A stretch of DNA of 13,242 bases from Actinomycetes bacterium (GTDB taxonomy: Bacteria; Actinomycetota; Acidimicrobiia; Acidimicrobiales; Palsa-688), in NCBI GenBank assembly GCA_021808665.1, contig JAKBBA010000085.1, positions 1-13,242 of the forward strand. The letters are read 5' to 3'. The notes below the pieces were generated by a model, which had not been told where the DNA came from, made no database searches, and saw nothing but the letters and a program-made list of their open reading frames with translations. Made by a program: the position numbers and the translations under genes. The stretch's first letter is position 1; each line of letters starts with the position of its first letter. This document shows, piece after piece, positions 6,670-13,242 of this stretch.

Positions 6670-7745
6670 AACGCGGTCCGGCGGAACGCATGGGCTTGGA
6701 CCGCATCAGCGGTCTCTACCTCCTCGCCTCGTTCGTTCTCGTCTTCGGAGTCTGGAAACCCCACTTGTTCCTCACGGCGTCCACGGCTCACGTCGTGGCC
6801 GAGGGTCAGGCGGTGCCGGCTATCGTGGCAATCGCCCTGCTCGTGCCGCTCGTCGCAGGAGCTTTCGATCTGTCGGTAGGCGCTTCGGCGAACCTGTCGG
6901 CGATCGTCGCGACTGTTCTGCAAACTCACGCTCATCTAAGCATGTGGCCGGCGATCGCTGGGGCAGTGTGCGTCAGTGCTTTGATCGGAGTGATGAACGG
7001 CTTCTTCGTGGTGCGCCTCGGGGTGAGCTCGTTCATCGCGACGTTAGGTATGGCGACTGTCGTTGGTGCGGTCCAGGCAATGGTCTCGGGGGACGTCCAG
7101 CCGCTTAGCCCTACCACCGGCGCGTGGACGACGCTTGCGCAACGCCAAGTCGGCGGCTTCCAGGTCGTCGTCATCTACCTGCTGGTCGTCGCCGTCGTTG
7201 CATGGTGGATGCTGGAGCGCACTCCCGTCGGACGGTACCTCTACGCCGCCGGGGGAAACGCCGACGCCGCCAGATTGTCCGGTGTGCGGGTCGGACGCTG
7301 GACGTGGCTTTCACTGATCATCTCAGCGACCCTATCGGGCGTTGCCGGGATCTTATACGGATCGCTGTCGGGGCCGTCCCTGACTTTCGGCGCGTCACTT
7401 TTGTTGCCGGCGTTCGCCGCTGTATTTCTCGGTTCCACGCAAATCCATCCCGGTCGTTACAACGTATGGGGCACCCTGCTCGCCGTGTACGCTTTGGCAA
7501 CTGGAGTAACCGGTCTTCAACTCGTGACCGGCGTGCAGTGGCTAAACGACTTGTTTAACGGTGTCGCTTTGCTTGCGGCGGTCTCGTTCGCCGTGTGGCG
7601 ACAGAAGCGCGCTCGCAAACTCGCCCGCAGTCATGTGTTAGCCAGCCGCCGGGAAGCCGCCCGTCGTTGGGTAGCGGGGAAGAACGCCGCAGTGGAATCA
7701 CCTCAAAAGGCCAACGCTACGGCCGCGGCGAGCGTCGAGGCGTGA
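6666..7745 (+). CDS. CUT2-family (RbsC-type) ABC importer permease
   Basis: 359 residues, strongly hydrophobic with roughly 8-10 membrane segments between residues 13 and 312. Family motifs are GAFDLSVGASANLSAIVAT (65-83), GVMNGFFVVRLGVSSFIATLG (108-128), GRYLYAAGGNADAARLSGV (189-207) and FLGSTQIHPGRYNVWGT (254-270). Proteins of this type form the homodimeric channel of ribose/xylose/autoinducer-2-like importers. The start overlaps the ATPase stop by 4 bp (ATGA). The last ~45 residues form a basic, then Ala-rich, cytoplasmic tail that is longer than in typical RbsC. No gene for an extracytoplasmic substrate-binding protein lies in this operon, so that part must be elsewhere. Confidence 0.94.
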   Translation: MKRGPAERMGLDRISGLYLLASFVLVFGVWKPHLFLTASTAHVVAEGQAVPAIVAIALLVPLVAGAFDLSVGASANLSAIVATVLQTHAHLSMWPAIAGAVCVSALIGVMNGFFVVRLGVSSFIATLGMATVVGAVQAMVSGDVQPLSPTTGAWTTLAQRQVGGFQVVVIYLLVVAVVAWWMLERTPVGRYLYAAGGNADAARLSGVRVGRWTWLSLIISATLSGVAGILYGSLSGPSLTFGASLLLPAFAAVFLGSTQIHPGRYNVWGTLLAVYALATGVTGLQLVTGVQWLNDLFNGVALLAAVSFAVWRQKRARKLARSHVLASRREAARRWVAGKNAAVESPQKANATAAASVEA

Positions 7746-7861
7746 CTATCCCCGCTGTTACGGCAGGTCTCTGCAACTGGCATACTACGACGGTGGCTGT
7801 GTGTCCAGCTGAGTTCTTCGCAGTTTCGGGACAACCCCCGATGGCGCCCTGAGGTTAGACA

Positions 7862-9562
7862 GTGAGTCGATTAGTGGTGCAAGACGCCGTCCCCGCTGGT
7901 TTGCGTTGCAGGTGGTCGGACGCCGGGTTCTACGCGAACAAGAGCCTTTTCGCCTTGCTTCTACAGCGGGCCTCTGAGCAGCCTGCGTGTCACGCAGTAG
8001 TCGACGCCGAACTAGTCGTCACCTACCGCCAGCTTCTGGCTCGAGCTTCGGCGGTCGCGAACGTCTTCGCTTCGGCAGGCATAGAGCCGGGCAGTGTCGT
8101 GGGGGTTCAGCTAGACAACGGTTGGCGCGCTGCCGTTGTCGACGCCAGCGTAGCCGCACTCGGAGGTGTATGCCTCCCTTATCCCACAGGGCTCGGCCGC
8201 CAAGATGTCGAGTCGCTGCTCGCACGCTCGGAGGCGGTGGCAGTCGTCACTGCCAGCCAAGGCAAACGAGCGGGAGCACCAATGCTGCGAACGCTTCGCC
8301 GATCCTTGCCGAAGCTCAAAGAGGTTTTCGTCGTCGACGAAACTGCTCCCGGCGCCACGGACATGCGCGAAGCCCTAGACAGTGGAGATGCGGCCGTGGC
8401 GGTGGTCGATGTAGATCCGAACGCGCCAGCGCGGATCGTCGTCACATCGGGCACGGAGGCGAGGCCGAAGATGGTGGTCGTCTCCGCCAACGTCATGTCG
8501 GCCATCGCAAGCGGACAAACGGCGACGGCGCAACCACATCCCGGATGGCGACACCTGCTGCTTTCCCCAATGGGTTCGGGGCTGGGTATCCTAGGCCTTT
8601 GGGGCACCCTCGCCTTCAACAAGGGAACGCTCGTGATCTCCCCCGCATTCGAGCCAGAATCGGTACTCCGCCTGATTTCGCAATCACGGGTCACCCACAT
8701 GACCGGCGTGCCGACCCACATGCAAATGCTCCTCGACAGCCCCGCGCTCGTAGAAGCCGACCTCCGATCGCTGCAAAACGTCCTTATCGCTGGTTCGGCT
8801 GCCACACCGACGCTCGTGCGCGAGGTGAGGAATCGAATCTGCCCGGTAGTGGTGCAAGCCTACGGCGCTTCTGAGGGAGTGGCCACCTTCTGCCTGCCAG
8901 GCGACCCGCCCGTTAGGTCCGAGACTACTGTCGGGCGACCCTTGCCTGAGGTGTGTGAGGTGAGGGTCGTCGACAGCGCCGGTCACGACGTCCCGGTCGG
9001 ACAGGTCGGTGAAATCTGGGGGAGGGGCCCTTTCGCTCCGCTCGGCTATGTCGGTGCCACGCTGAAAGCCGGTGAGCCCACAACAGACGGATGGATCAAG
9101 TCAGGAGATATCGGCGCCTTCGACGACGACGGGTACCTCCGCATAGTCGGCCGCATCAAGGACATAATTGTCCGAGGAGGTTTCAACATAAGCGCTCGGA
9201 GCATCGAGGAGCGACTCGCCGAGCACCCCGCCATAAGCGCTGCTGCATGCGTAGCAATGCCTGATCCCCGACTTGGTGAGACCGTGTGTGCCTTCGTGGA
9301 GCTCGCCCCCCAATCGCAACCCCCCTCCCTCGAGGACCTGCGCGGCTTTCTCGCCGCTGCGGGGCTTGCTGCCACACACGTTCCGGAACGCCTCGTCGTA
9401 GTACCAGAACTGCCCAGGGCACCCAGTGGCAAGATCCTCAAACGGGTCCTGCGCGACTGGGCGGCCGCGCCCCCGGTATCGCCGAGTGCTCCGACGTCGC
9501 CGGCTCAATTCGACGCCTCAAAGCTTCCTTCCACGCCAAGGTGCTCGCCAGCGACAGCGTGA
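7862..9562 (+). CDS. Acyl-CoA ligase (ANL/AMP-binding superfamily) with aberrant C-terminal tail
   Basis: 566 residues; an adenylate-forming enzyme that would activate a carboxylic acid with ATP and CoA. Core motifs: P-loop TSGTEARPK (195-203; the usual TTG is TEA), YGASEGV (334-340), IKSGDIGAFDDDGYLRIVGR (412-431) with Asp416 and Arg431, IKDIIVRGGFNIS (432-444), and the A10 Lys524 in PSGKILKRVLRDW. The IKDIIVRGGFNIS form is typical of cyclohexanecarboxylate/aromatic-acid ligases and related FadD-like proteins; the substrate cannot be set. A GAGG ribosome site precedes GTG 7862. After residue 533 a Pro/Ser/Ala-rich tail of 33 residues is not part of the family: the normal stop appears lost, and the frame reads through a MaoC-like fragment in the wrong phase. 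The catalytic domain is complete, so activity is possible. It could be read on from the transporter operon (116-bp gap) or have its own promoter. Confidence 0.92.
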   Translation: MSRLVVQDAVPAGLRCRWSDAGFYANKSLFALLLQRASEQPACHAVVDAELVVTYRQLLARASAVANVFASAGIEPGSVVGVQLDNGWRAAVVDASVAALGGVCLPYPTGLGRQDVESLLARSEAVAVVTASQGKRAGAPMLRTLRRSLPKLKEVFVVDETAPGATDMREALDSGDAAVAVVDVDPNAPARIVVTSGTEARPKMVVVSANVMSAIASGQTATAQPHPGWRHLLLSPMGSGLGILGLWGTLAFNKGTLVISPAFEPESVLRLISQSRVTHMTGVPTHMQMLLDSPALVEADLRSLQNVLIAGSAATPTLVREVRNRICPVVVQAYGASEGVATFCLPGDPPVRSETTVGRPLPEVCEVRVVDSAGHDVPVGQVGEIWGRGPFAPLGYVGATLKAGEPTTDGWIKSGDIGAFDDDGYLRIVGRIKDIIVRGGFNISARSIEERLAEHPAISAAACVAMPDPRLGETVCAFVELAPQSQPPSLEDLRGFLAAAGLAATHVPERLVVVPELPRAPSGKILKRVLRDWAAAPPVSPSAPTSPAQFDASKLPSTPRCSPATA

Positions 9563-9738
9563 CTGCGTCAGGCGAGGTCAACGAGGTTTTGAAGGTCGAC
9601 GGAGAGTTAAGGGCCCGCTGCACCGTTCGCCTACTTCGAAGTGACGACCTGATCGTGTCGGGAACTGCCGAGGTGGCGACGCAGCTGTCCCCGTTTCGAA
9701 GCTTTCGTGGCCTGTCGCAACACTGTGTGTTGCGCTAA
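9505..9738 (+). pseudogene. C-terminal fragment of a MaoC-like (hot-dog fold) acyl dehydratase
   Basis: In a frame different from the ligase, about 75 codons ending at TAA 9736-9738 read like the end of a MaoC-type enoyl-CoA hydratase: RLKASFHAKVLASDSVTASG, then EVNEVLKVDGELRARCTV, then VSGTAEVA. This matches the usual pattern (charged strand, short loop ending in Asp, T-G-x-V strand, closing G-T-A-x-V strand). The N-terminal half, with the catalytic hydratase motif, is missing. Its first ~58 bp overlap the aberrant tail of the ligase. Most likely a deletion joined the ligase 3' end to this gene. The assignment is from pattern recognition on a short segment. Confidence 0.6.
9716..9734. promoter_or_regulatory. 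Palindromic operator of the toxin-antitoxin module
   Basis: CGCAACAC-TGT-GTGTTGCG is a perfect inverted repeat with 8-bp arms and a 3-bp centre. It ends 13 bp before the antitoxin start and lies immediately upstream of a TAAGAT -10 hexamer. This is where an autoregulatory Xre-type antitoxin would bind. A transcription terminator is less likely because no T-run follows. Confidence 0.6.
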
Positions 9739-9741
9739 GAT
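9736..9741 (+). promoter_or_regulatory. Candidate -10 box giving a leaderless antitoxin transcript
   Basis: TAAGAT fits the actinobacterial TAnnnT -10 pattern. Its last base is 7 nt from the GTG start at 9748, which puts the likely transcription start on or next to the start codon. The only purine-rich run (GGAG, 9742-9745) is too close to the GTG for a normal ribosome site. The -35 is not obvious and would overlap the left arm of the palindrome. Confidence 0.4.
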
Positions 9742-9747
9742 GGAGTT

Positions 9748-10080
9748 GTGCCGGTAGCGATCAAGGACAAGGTCGACGCGTTAAGTCGCGATTTCGGCTC
9801 GCAGCGTAAGCTGGCCGAGCTGCTCGATGTGAGCCGCTCCCAGGTGACCCGCTGGCGGCAGGGGGGCGGGATCGACGACGCGAATGCCGGACGGGTTGAT
9901 CTGCTCGAAGTGGTTATGGCGAGCCTGCTGCGGATCTACGAACCGCTGGCGGCTGAGCGGTGGTTGTCGGGCGTGAACCCGCGCTTGGGCAATCGGCGTC
10001 CGTTGGACCTTATCCGCCGGGGCTGCGCCAAGGAACTTCTCGACGCCATAGCGAGCGAGCGCGCCGGCAACTTTTCGTGA
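9748..10080 (+). CDS. Antitoxin with Xre helix-turn-helix and MbcA/ParS/Xre toxin-binding domain
   Basis: 110 residues. Residues about 17-38 form a helix-turn-helix (SQRKLAELLDVSRSQVTRW). The C-terminal part (about 68-104: AERWLSGVNPRLGNRRPLDL, then IRRGCAKELLDAI) matches the MbcA/ParS/Xre toxin-binding domain (DUF2384), which typically reads W-L-x-x-x-N-x-x-L-x-x-x-x-P-x-D-L. Such antitoxins block the active site of RES-domain toxins and repress their own operon. The start is GTG with no proper ribosome site, consistent with leaderless translation. Its stop overlaps the toxin start by 4 bp (GTGA). A palindrome at 9716-9734 is the probable binding site. Confidence 0.88.
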   Translation: MPVAIKDKVDALSRDFGSQRKLAELLDVSRSQVTRWRQGGGIDDANAGRVDLLEVVMASLLRIYEPLAAERWLSGVNPRLGNRRPLDLIRRGCAKELLDAIASERAGNFS

Positions 10081-10628
10081 GGCTTTGGAGGGCGCTCCCA
10101 TGGGACCGTTCTGCACCCGCGACCGCATGGGGGGGCGCCCTGTGGATACCCCGGGCGCTTCAAGGTAGCGGTCGCCACGATTGCCCGGACGTCTACGGCT
10201 GCATGTATGTGGCGGAGGATGCAGTGTCCGCTGTCGCGGAGAGCCTGGCCGCCTTCCGAGGTACCGGCGACCTGGCACCTGAGCTGCTCATTCGCTTTGC
10301 TCTCCCCCTCGGATTAGCCAGCCTTGAACTCAACGATAGTGCGGCGTTGGTCGATCTGGACGAGCCGACCGTGCTCGAAGGCGAATCACTGCGACCGTCG
10401 GTGGTCGCTACAGGACGTCGCAGAGTCACCCAGTCATACGCACTGGATATGTTCGAGCGCCGTCGTGAGACGGCAGGGCTGCGATGGTGGTCGACGCTGG
10501 AGGCTGGCTGGATAAACCTCACGTTGTTCGATCGGGGCCTCGGCGATGTCACGTTGACGGACGTGCGCGAGCTCACGGTCGACGATGACGTGGTCATCGA
10601 GGCGGCCACGTTTCTCGGTTTGTTGTAG
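10077..10628 (+). CDS. RES-domain toxin (NAD+-degrading type), partner of the upstream antitoxin
   Basis: 183 residues, starting at a GTG inside the antitoxin's last codons (GTGA overlap), which gives stoichiometric coupling. RES-family features: an N-terminal LWRALP (Arg5), then SGRH (Arg33), GCMYVAED (Tyr44), AVAESL (Glu55), and the distal TQSYALDMFER, RWWSTLEAGWINLTLFDRG stretch with Ser139. The Arg33-Tyr44-Glu55 spacing of 11 and 11 matches what I recall for the NAD+ site of the mycobacterial toxin MbcT. RES toxins act in the cytoplasm as NAD+ phosphorylases/hydrolases or ADP-ribosyl transferases. No frame damage is seen, so the module looks functional. A run of seven G bases lies at 10129-10135 near the start. 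Confidence 0.83.
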   Translation: MRLWRALPWDRSAPATAWGGALWIPRALQGSGRHDCPDVYGCMYVAEDAVSAVAESLAAFRGTGDLAPELLIRFALPLGLASLELNDSAALVDLDEPTVLEGESLRPSVVATGRRRVTQSYALDMFERRRETAGLRWWSTLEAGWINLTLFDRGLGDVTLTDVRELTVDDDVVIEAATFLGLL

Positions 10629-10639
10629 CCGGACCGGAA

Positions 10640-10780
10640 TGCTGCACGGCAGTCGCCGTGAGCGGCCACGGTGGCCTCATGGTGCGAGTCGATCCGATCG
10701 GAGGGGATCGGCTGATCGACCGGCCGGATGTCGCAGCGTTCGAGATGCGGGGCCGCCACATGAGAGGATGGCTGCGTGGG
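10640..10780 (+). pseudogene. Fragment of a TfoX N-terminal-domain protein
   Basis: Between the toxin stop and the end of the FUSC gene, one frame reads TAVAVSGHGGLMVRVDP, then DRPDVAAFEMRGRHMRGWLR. This matches the central and late part of small TfoX/Sxy N-terminal-domain proteins, which typically read A-V-x-x-x-G-L-M-V-R-V ... x-F-x-M-R-G-R-x-M-x-G-W-x-x-V. The first ~40-50 residues, including the usual FGG start, are missing. After GWLRG the family pattern is lost just before the FUSC stop. A GTG at 10658 could start a short peptide, but no ribosome site stands out, and the piece is best read as a remnant. Confidence 0.62.
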
Positions 10781-10790
10781 CTGAAGATAC

Positions 10791-13007
10791 CTAAAGTACG
10801 GCGATGCCCCCGAGATTCGCGAGAGTGTCAACTGCATCGACCATCAGATCGGTCTCGCTGACGATCATCGTGTCCAGGTGGTGTAGGTTCGAGCCTTCCT
10901 CGGTATGCTCGTCGACATCTGATCTCGCGGTCAAGTGTTCCGCGAGAGCCGCCTGTGTGGCCCGAAGCGCAGGGTAGGCGCCAGCGGGGGAGCCCGACCG
11001 CAGGGATGTCGCTATAGCCTCTAGTGCTCTGCGGACGTCGGCAGCGAGCGCTCCCAGTTCAGGTCGCGCCGGGCCGGCCTCGGGAAGCCGGCCGTGTAGC
11101 GCGAGCGCACCCCACACGTACCTCCTGACTGCGACGAGGATCTCTTGTGCGGTGTCGACGTCGAAGCCTTCCTGCTCCTGTGGCCGTCCCCCGGCCGGCT
11201 CGTTGCGCCAGCGGGTGACGGACGCCTCGGCGTTCGAGCGGGCGAGGCGAGCGGCGACCCGCAGCCGGTCGAGTCCCGCCCTGTCGGCTATCGCCGGGTC
11301 GGCCCAGGCCTGTAGGAGCGCTGCTCCGTAGCGGCCGTCGGCTTCTACGAGGTCGGCGAGGCGCTCCGGGACGCGTCGGCGTTCCCATGTCGGCCAAAGG
11401 GCGTAGGCGGCTAATGCAAGGGCCGCGCCGAGGATGGTGTAAAAGACACGGTCGAGTGCGAGGGACGCTGCCGGAGCGCCGGTGAAGGCGAGAAGGACCA
11501 CCACTAGCGAGGCGATGGCCACGCTGTAGATGGCGTAGTTGGCGAGTAGCGTGGCTACGCACACCGCGTACAACACGACCGTAAGGGCGATAAGTACCGC
11601 GTGGGGGGGGCGAAGTCCGGCGAGGATAAGCGTGGCGAGGCCGGCGCCGAGCACCGTGCCGACGCTTCGCGCCAGGCCCCTGGTGAAGGTTGCTGCGAAG
11701 TCGGGTTTCAAGACGATCATCACTGTCATCGCCAGCCAGTAGCCGTGGCCGTATGCGAACAGGTGCGAGACACCGACGGCTATCGCCATGGTTGCACCGA
11801 CGCGCACCGCGTGGCGGAACGCCTCGGAGCCAAAGGTCAGGTTGGCCCTGAGCGTCTCGAGATGGGCACGCGTCGACATGGACCGGGGCGCACGCGACGG
11901 TCTCGGCCCACCGGCGGGGCTGGAGGCGAGGAGCGTGGAATCTGCAGGCTCGTCGCCTGCAGCGACGGCTGTCAGCTGGGCGACGCTTCGAAGCCGTCCC
12001 CCAAGAGCGCTCAGACCGTCCGCAGCCTGGGTTAACGGAAGCCGCTCCTGGCCTCCCGCTGTAGCGGCAGTGGCGCGCAGGCTGTCCAGGCTTGTCCGGA
12101 ACTCGTTTCGTTCGTCTGATAGGTCGGGCATACGGCGCCCGTTGCGCAAGGCGTCGGCTGCGTCGCCGAGCACTTTGGCGGCGGCGACGATCGCGGCGTC
12201 GAGGTACACGGCCACGGGGCGGCCACCGTCACCCCGGCCGGAGGGGGCGGCGTCGAGGAGCGCTTTCGCGCGTGCGATCCCCGCTGTCACAAGGCGGATC
12301 CGGTCGGCTTCGTCTGCGAGTGCCTGGAATGCGGCTGCAGCCGCCGGGTCGCCCAGCGGCTGGGTTTCCGACACCGCCGACCGCAGGTCGTCGATGACCT
12401 TCGGGTCGAGCAGGACGCCCGGGTCGTCGGCGAGGCTTTGAACGTGAGCAGAGAGAAGCCGGTAGGCGGCGGCGGACGCCTTTCGCTCCACCGGGAACTT
12501 TTGCAGCGGCCAGATAACCGCCACGAACAGAATCTGAAGCCCACCGCCCGCCAGCGCCCAAAGCGCGTTCGACGCCGCCTGCGGCGCGCCGAAGTGGAAC
12601 TGCGAGAAGATCACCAGTCCTATCACCGCCTGCAACCCGACGACAGTGGCCGGCTGGCCGAAGACGACGAGCATCCCGGCTGCGAACGCCCAGACTGCGG
12701 TAATCACGACATCGACGCCGACCACACGGCTCGCTGTGGCCCCGACGAACGCCGAGACAGCGAAGGCAGCGGCCGCCACCGCCATGATCTTGACCCGCTC
12801 ACGGTACGCGCCCTGTAGCGATGCGACCCCGGCGGTCAACGCCCCGATGGCAGCCCCTACCCCGACCAGGATGTGGCCTGACAACTCCCCGACGACGAGC
12901 GGGACGGCGATCCCCGCCGCGCACCGTGCTGCCGGTATCAGGGCCAGCTTCGAGCGGTCCACGCGCAGCGCGTCCCTGACAACTGCGCTCCAGGCACCGG
13001 ATCGCAC
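10791..13007 (-). CDS. FUSC-family inner-membrane protein (aromatic acid/aminobenzoate exporter-like)
   Basis: 738 residues with the duplicated FUSC layout (YccS/YhfK/AaeB-like). A first membrane cluster covers about residues 25-168, followed by a soluble helical region (about 170-397). A second membrane cluster covers about 398-538 (RHAVRVGATMAIAVG, GYWLAMTVMIVLKPDF, then RSVGTVLGAGLATLILAGL), followed by a C-terminal helical cytoplasmic domain. The R-x-x-G-T-x-x-G core of the second cluster is the FUSC hallmark. Relatives are linked to efflux of aromatic carboxylates, but function is unproven in actinobacteria. The start is GTG 13007; the only purine-rich sequence ahead (GGGGA) is rather distant, so a start a few codons either way cannot be excluded. 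It is transcribed toward the toxin-antitoxin module and converges with it. An 8-G run at 11603-11610 lies inside the intact frame. Confidence 0.88.
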   Translation of the reverse strand: MRSGAWSAVVRDALRVDRSKLALIPAARCAAGIAVPLVVGELSGHILVGVGAAIGALTAGVASLQGAYRERVKIMAVAAAAFAVSAFVGATASRVVGVDVVITAVWAFAAGMLVVFGQPATVVGLQAVIGLVIFSQFHFGAPQAASNALWALAGGGLQILFVAVIWPLQKFPVERKASAAAYRLLSAHVQSLADDPGVLLDPKVIDDLRSAVSETQPLGDPAAAAAFQALADEADRIRLVTAGIARAKALLDAAPSGRGDGGRPVAVYLDAAIVAAAKVLGDAADALRNGRRMPDLSDERNEFRTSLDSLRATAATAGGQERLPLTQAADGLSALGGRLRSVAQLTAVAAGDEPADSTLLASSPAGGPRPSRAPRSMSTRAHLETLRANLTFGSEAFRHAVRVGATMAIAVGVSHLFAYGHGYWLAMTVMIVLKPDFAATFTRGLARSVGTVLGAGLATLILAGLRPPHAVLIALTVVLYAVCVATLLANYAIYSVAIASLVVVLLAFTGAPAASLALDRVFYTILGAALALAAYALWPTWERRRVPERLADLVEADGRYGAALLQAWADPAIADRAGLDRLRVAARLARSNAEASVTRWRNEPAGGRPQEQEGFDVDTAQEILVAVRRYVWGALALHGRLPEAGPARPELGALAADVRRALEAIATSLRSGSPAGAYPALRATQAALAEHLTARSDVDEHTEEGSNLHHLDTMIVSETDLMVDAVDTLANLGGIAVL

Positions 13008-13086
13008 TTTCAGCGCATCCCCGGGAGGCCCACAACAGTCGAGTCTAAGCAGATCAGCGGTTTGAGTAGGTCTTTTATCGATCCGT

Positions 13087-13242
13087 TCACACGTGCGCGT
13101 GCTTGGCGGCGATTGCGGCGCCGAAGGCCAGCTGCTCTAAGGTCAGGGTCCAGGTGAGAAGCACCCAGGCCAGATACGACCAGGCGAACAATGCGGCTGC
13201 GGTACCAAGGTAGGCCCGGCCCGAAGCGTCGGGAAGTCGCAG
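13087..13242 (-). CDS. C-terminal end of an unidentified membrane reading frame, MrpE/MnhE-like segment
   Basis: From the window edge the minus strand is open for 51 codons to TGA 13087-13089. It contains a hydrophobic helix, AALFAWSYLAWVLLTWTLTL, followed by EQLAFGAAIAAKHAHV. The W-x-L-L-T-x-(T/S)-L-x-x-x-x-L-x-x-G pattern resembles the first membrane helices of Na+/H+ antiporter subunit E (MrpE/MnhE). In that family these helices are near the N-terminus and about 100 more residues follow; here a stop comes at once. It may be a truncated gene or a different small membrane protein. The N-terminus is outside the window. Confidence 0.35.
   Translation of the reverse strand: MRLPDASGRAYLGTAAALFAWSYLAWVLLTWTLTLEQLAFGAAIAAKHAHV

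Noticed and set aside
7746..7861. The gap between permease and ligase as a remnant gene or riboswitch
   Set aside because: No frame shows family-like sequence and no strong hairpin or conserved leader motif was seen; only the GAGG ribosome site of the ligase is supported.
9716..9734. Palindrome read as a rho-independent terminator for the upstream genes
   Set aside because: No T-run follows on either strand, and its position directly before a -10 box and the antitoxin start fits an operator better.
9960..10628. A 222-residue version of the RES protein starting at 9960
   Set aside because: It would overlap the antitoxin by 120 bp; the RES domain begins exactly at GTG 10077 with LWRALP.
11603..11610. 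Eight-G run inside the FUSC gene as a phase-variation switch
   Set aside because: The frame is intact (Arg-Pro-Pro-His), the run is short, and such runs occur by chance in GC-rich DNA; the same applies to the seven-G run at 10129-10135 in the toxin gene.
1..13242. CRISPR arrays, tRNA/rRNA genes, insertion sequences or phage genes
   Set aside because: No regularly spaced repeats, no RNA gene signatures, no transposase, integrase or terminal inverted repeats were seen.

Overview
The window is GC-rich DNA with many GTG starts, 4-8 bp start/stop overlaps, and one apparently leaderless start. This style points to a high-GC actinobacterium, though no rRNA or tRNA is present to fix the taxon. It reads as an accessory catabolic cluster followed by a scarred junction and a membrane-protein gene.

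Left part (1-3234, minus strand): a truncated acyl-CoA dehydrogenase whose catalytic Glu position is Val, preceded by a TetR-type palindrome at its promoter; then a gntR - rraA-like - rraA-like operon read leftwards. The divergent 87-bp region (3235-3321) carries a tandem ATAG-N-CTAT motif, a good candidate operator for the FCD-type GntR regulator.

Centre (3322-7745, plus strand): a tightly coupled operon of a third RraA-like protein, a LigJ-like (4-oxalomesaconate hydratase-like) amidohydrolase, a CUT2/RbsA-type double ATPase and an RbsC-type permease. Each gene overlaps the next by 4-8 bp. In the protocatechuate 4,5-cleavage pathway a LigJ hydratase is followed by a RraA-fold aldolase (LigK/HMG-CHA aldolase). 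The pair therefore suggests a hydration/aldol-cleavage route, or a related reaction on a branched oxo-acid, fed by the importer. No substrate-binding protein is present. An acyl-CoA ligase (7862-9562) follows after a 116-bp gap.

Junction (9465-10790): the ligase lacks a normal stop and runs out of frame through the last ~75 codons of a MaoC-like dehydratase. Then comes a complete Xre/MbcA-ParS antitoxin plus RES-domain toxin module with its own palindromic operator and a leaderless-type promoter, then a fragment of a TfoX-N-domain gene. The toxin-antitoxin pair thus sits between two gene fragments, which looks like a recombination or deletion scar.

Right part (10791-13242, minus strand): a complete 738-residue FUSC-family membrane protein, and at the edge a short reading frame with a weak resemblance to the membrane start of MrpE/MnhE antiporter subunits, ended early by a stop.

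All family assignments rest on motifs recognised by eye; no database search was run.
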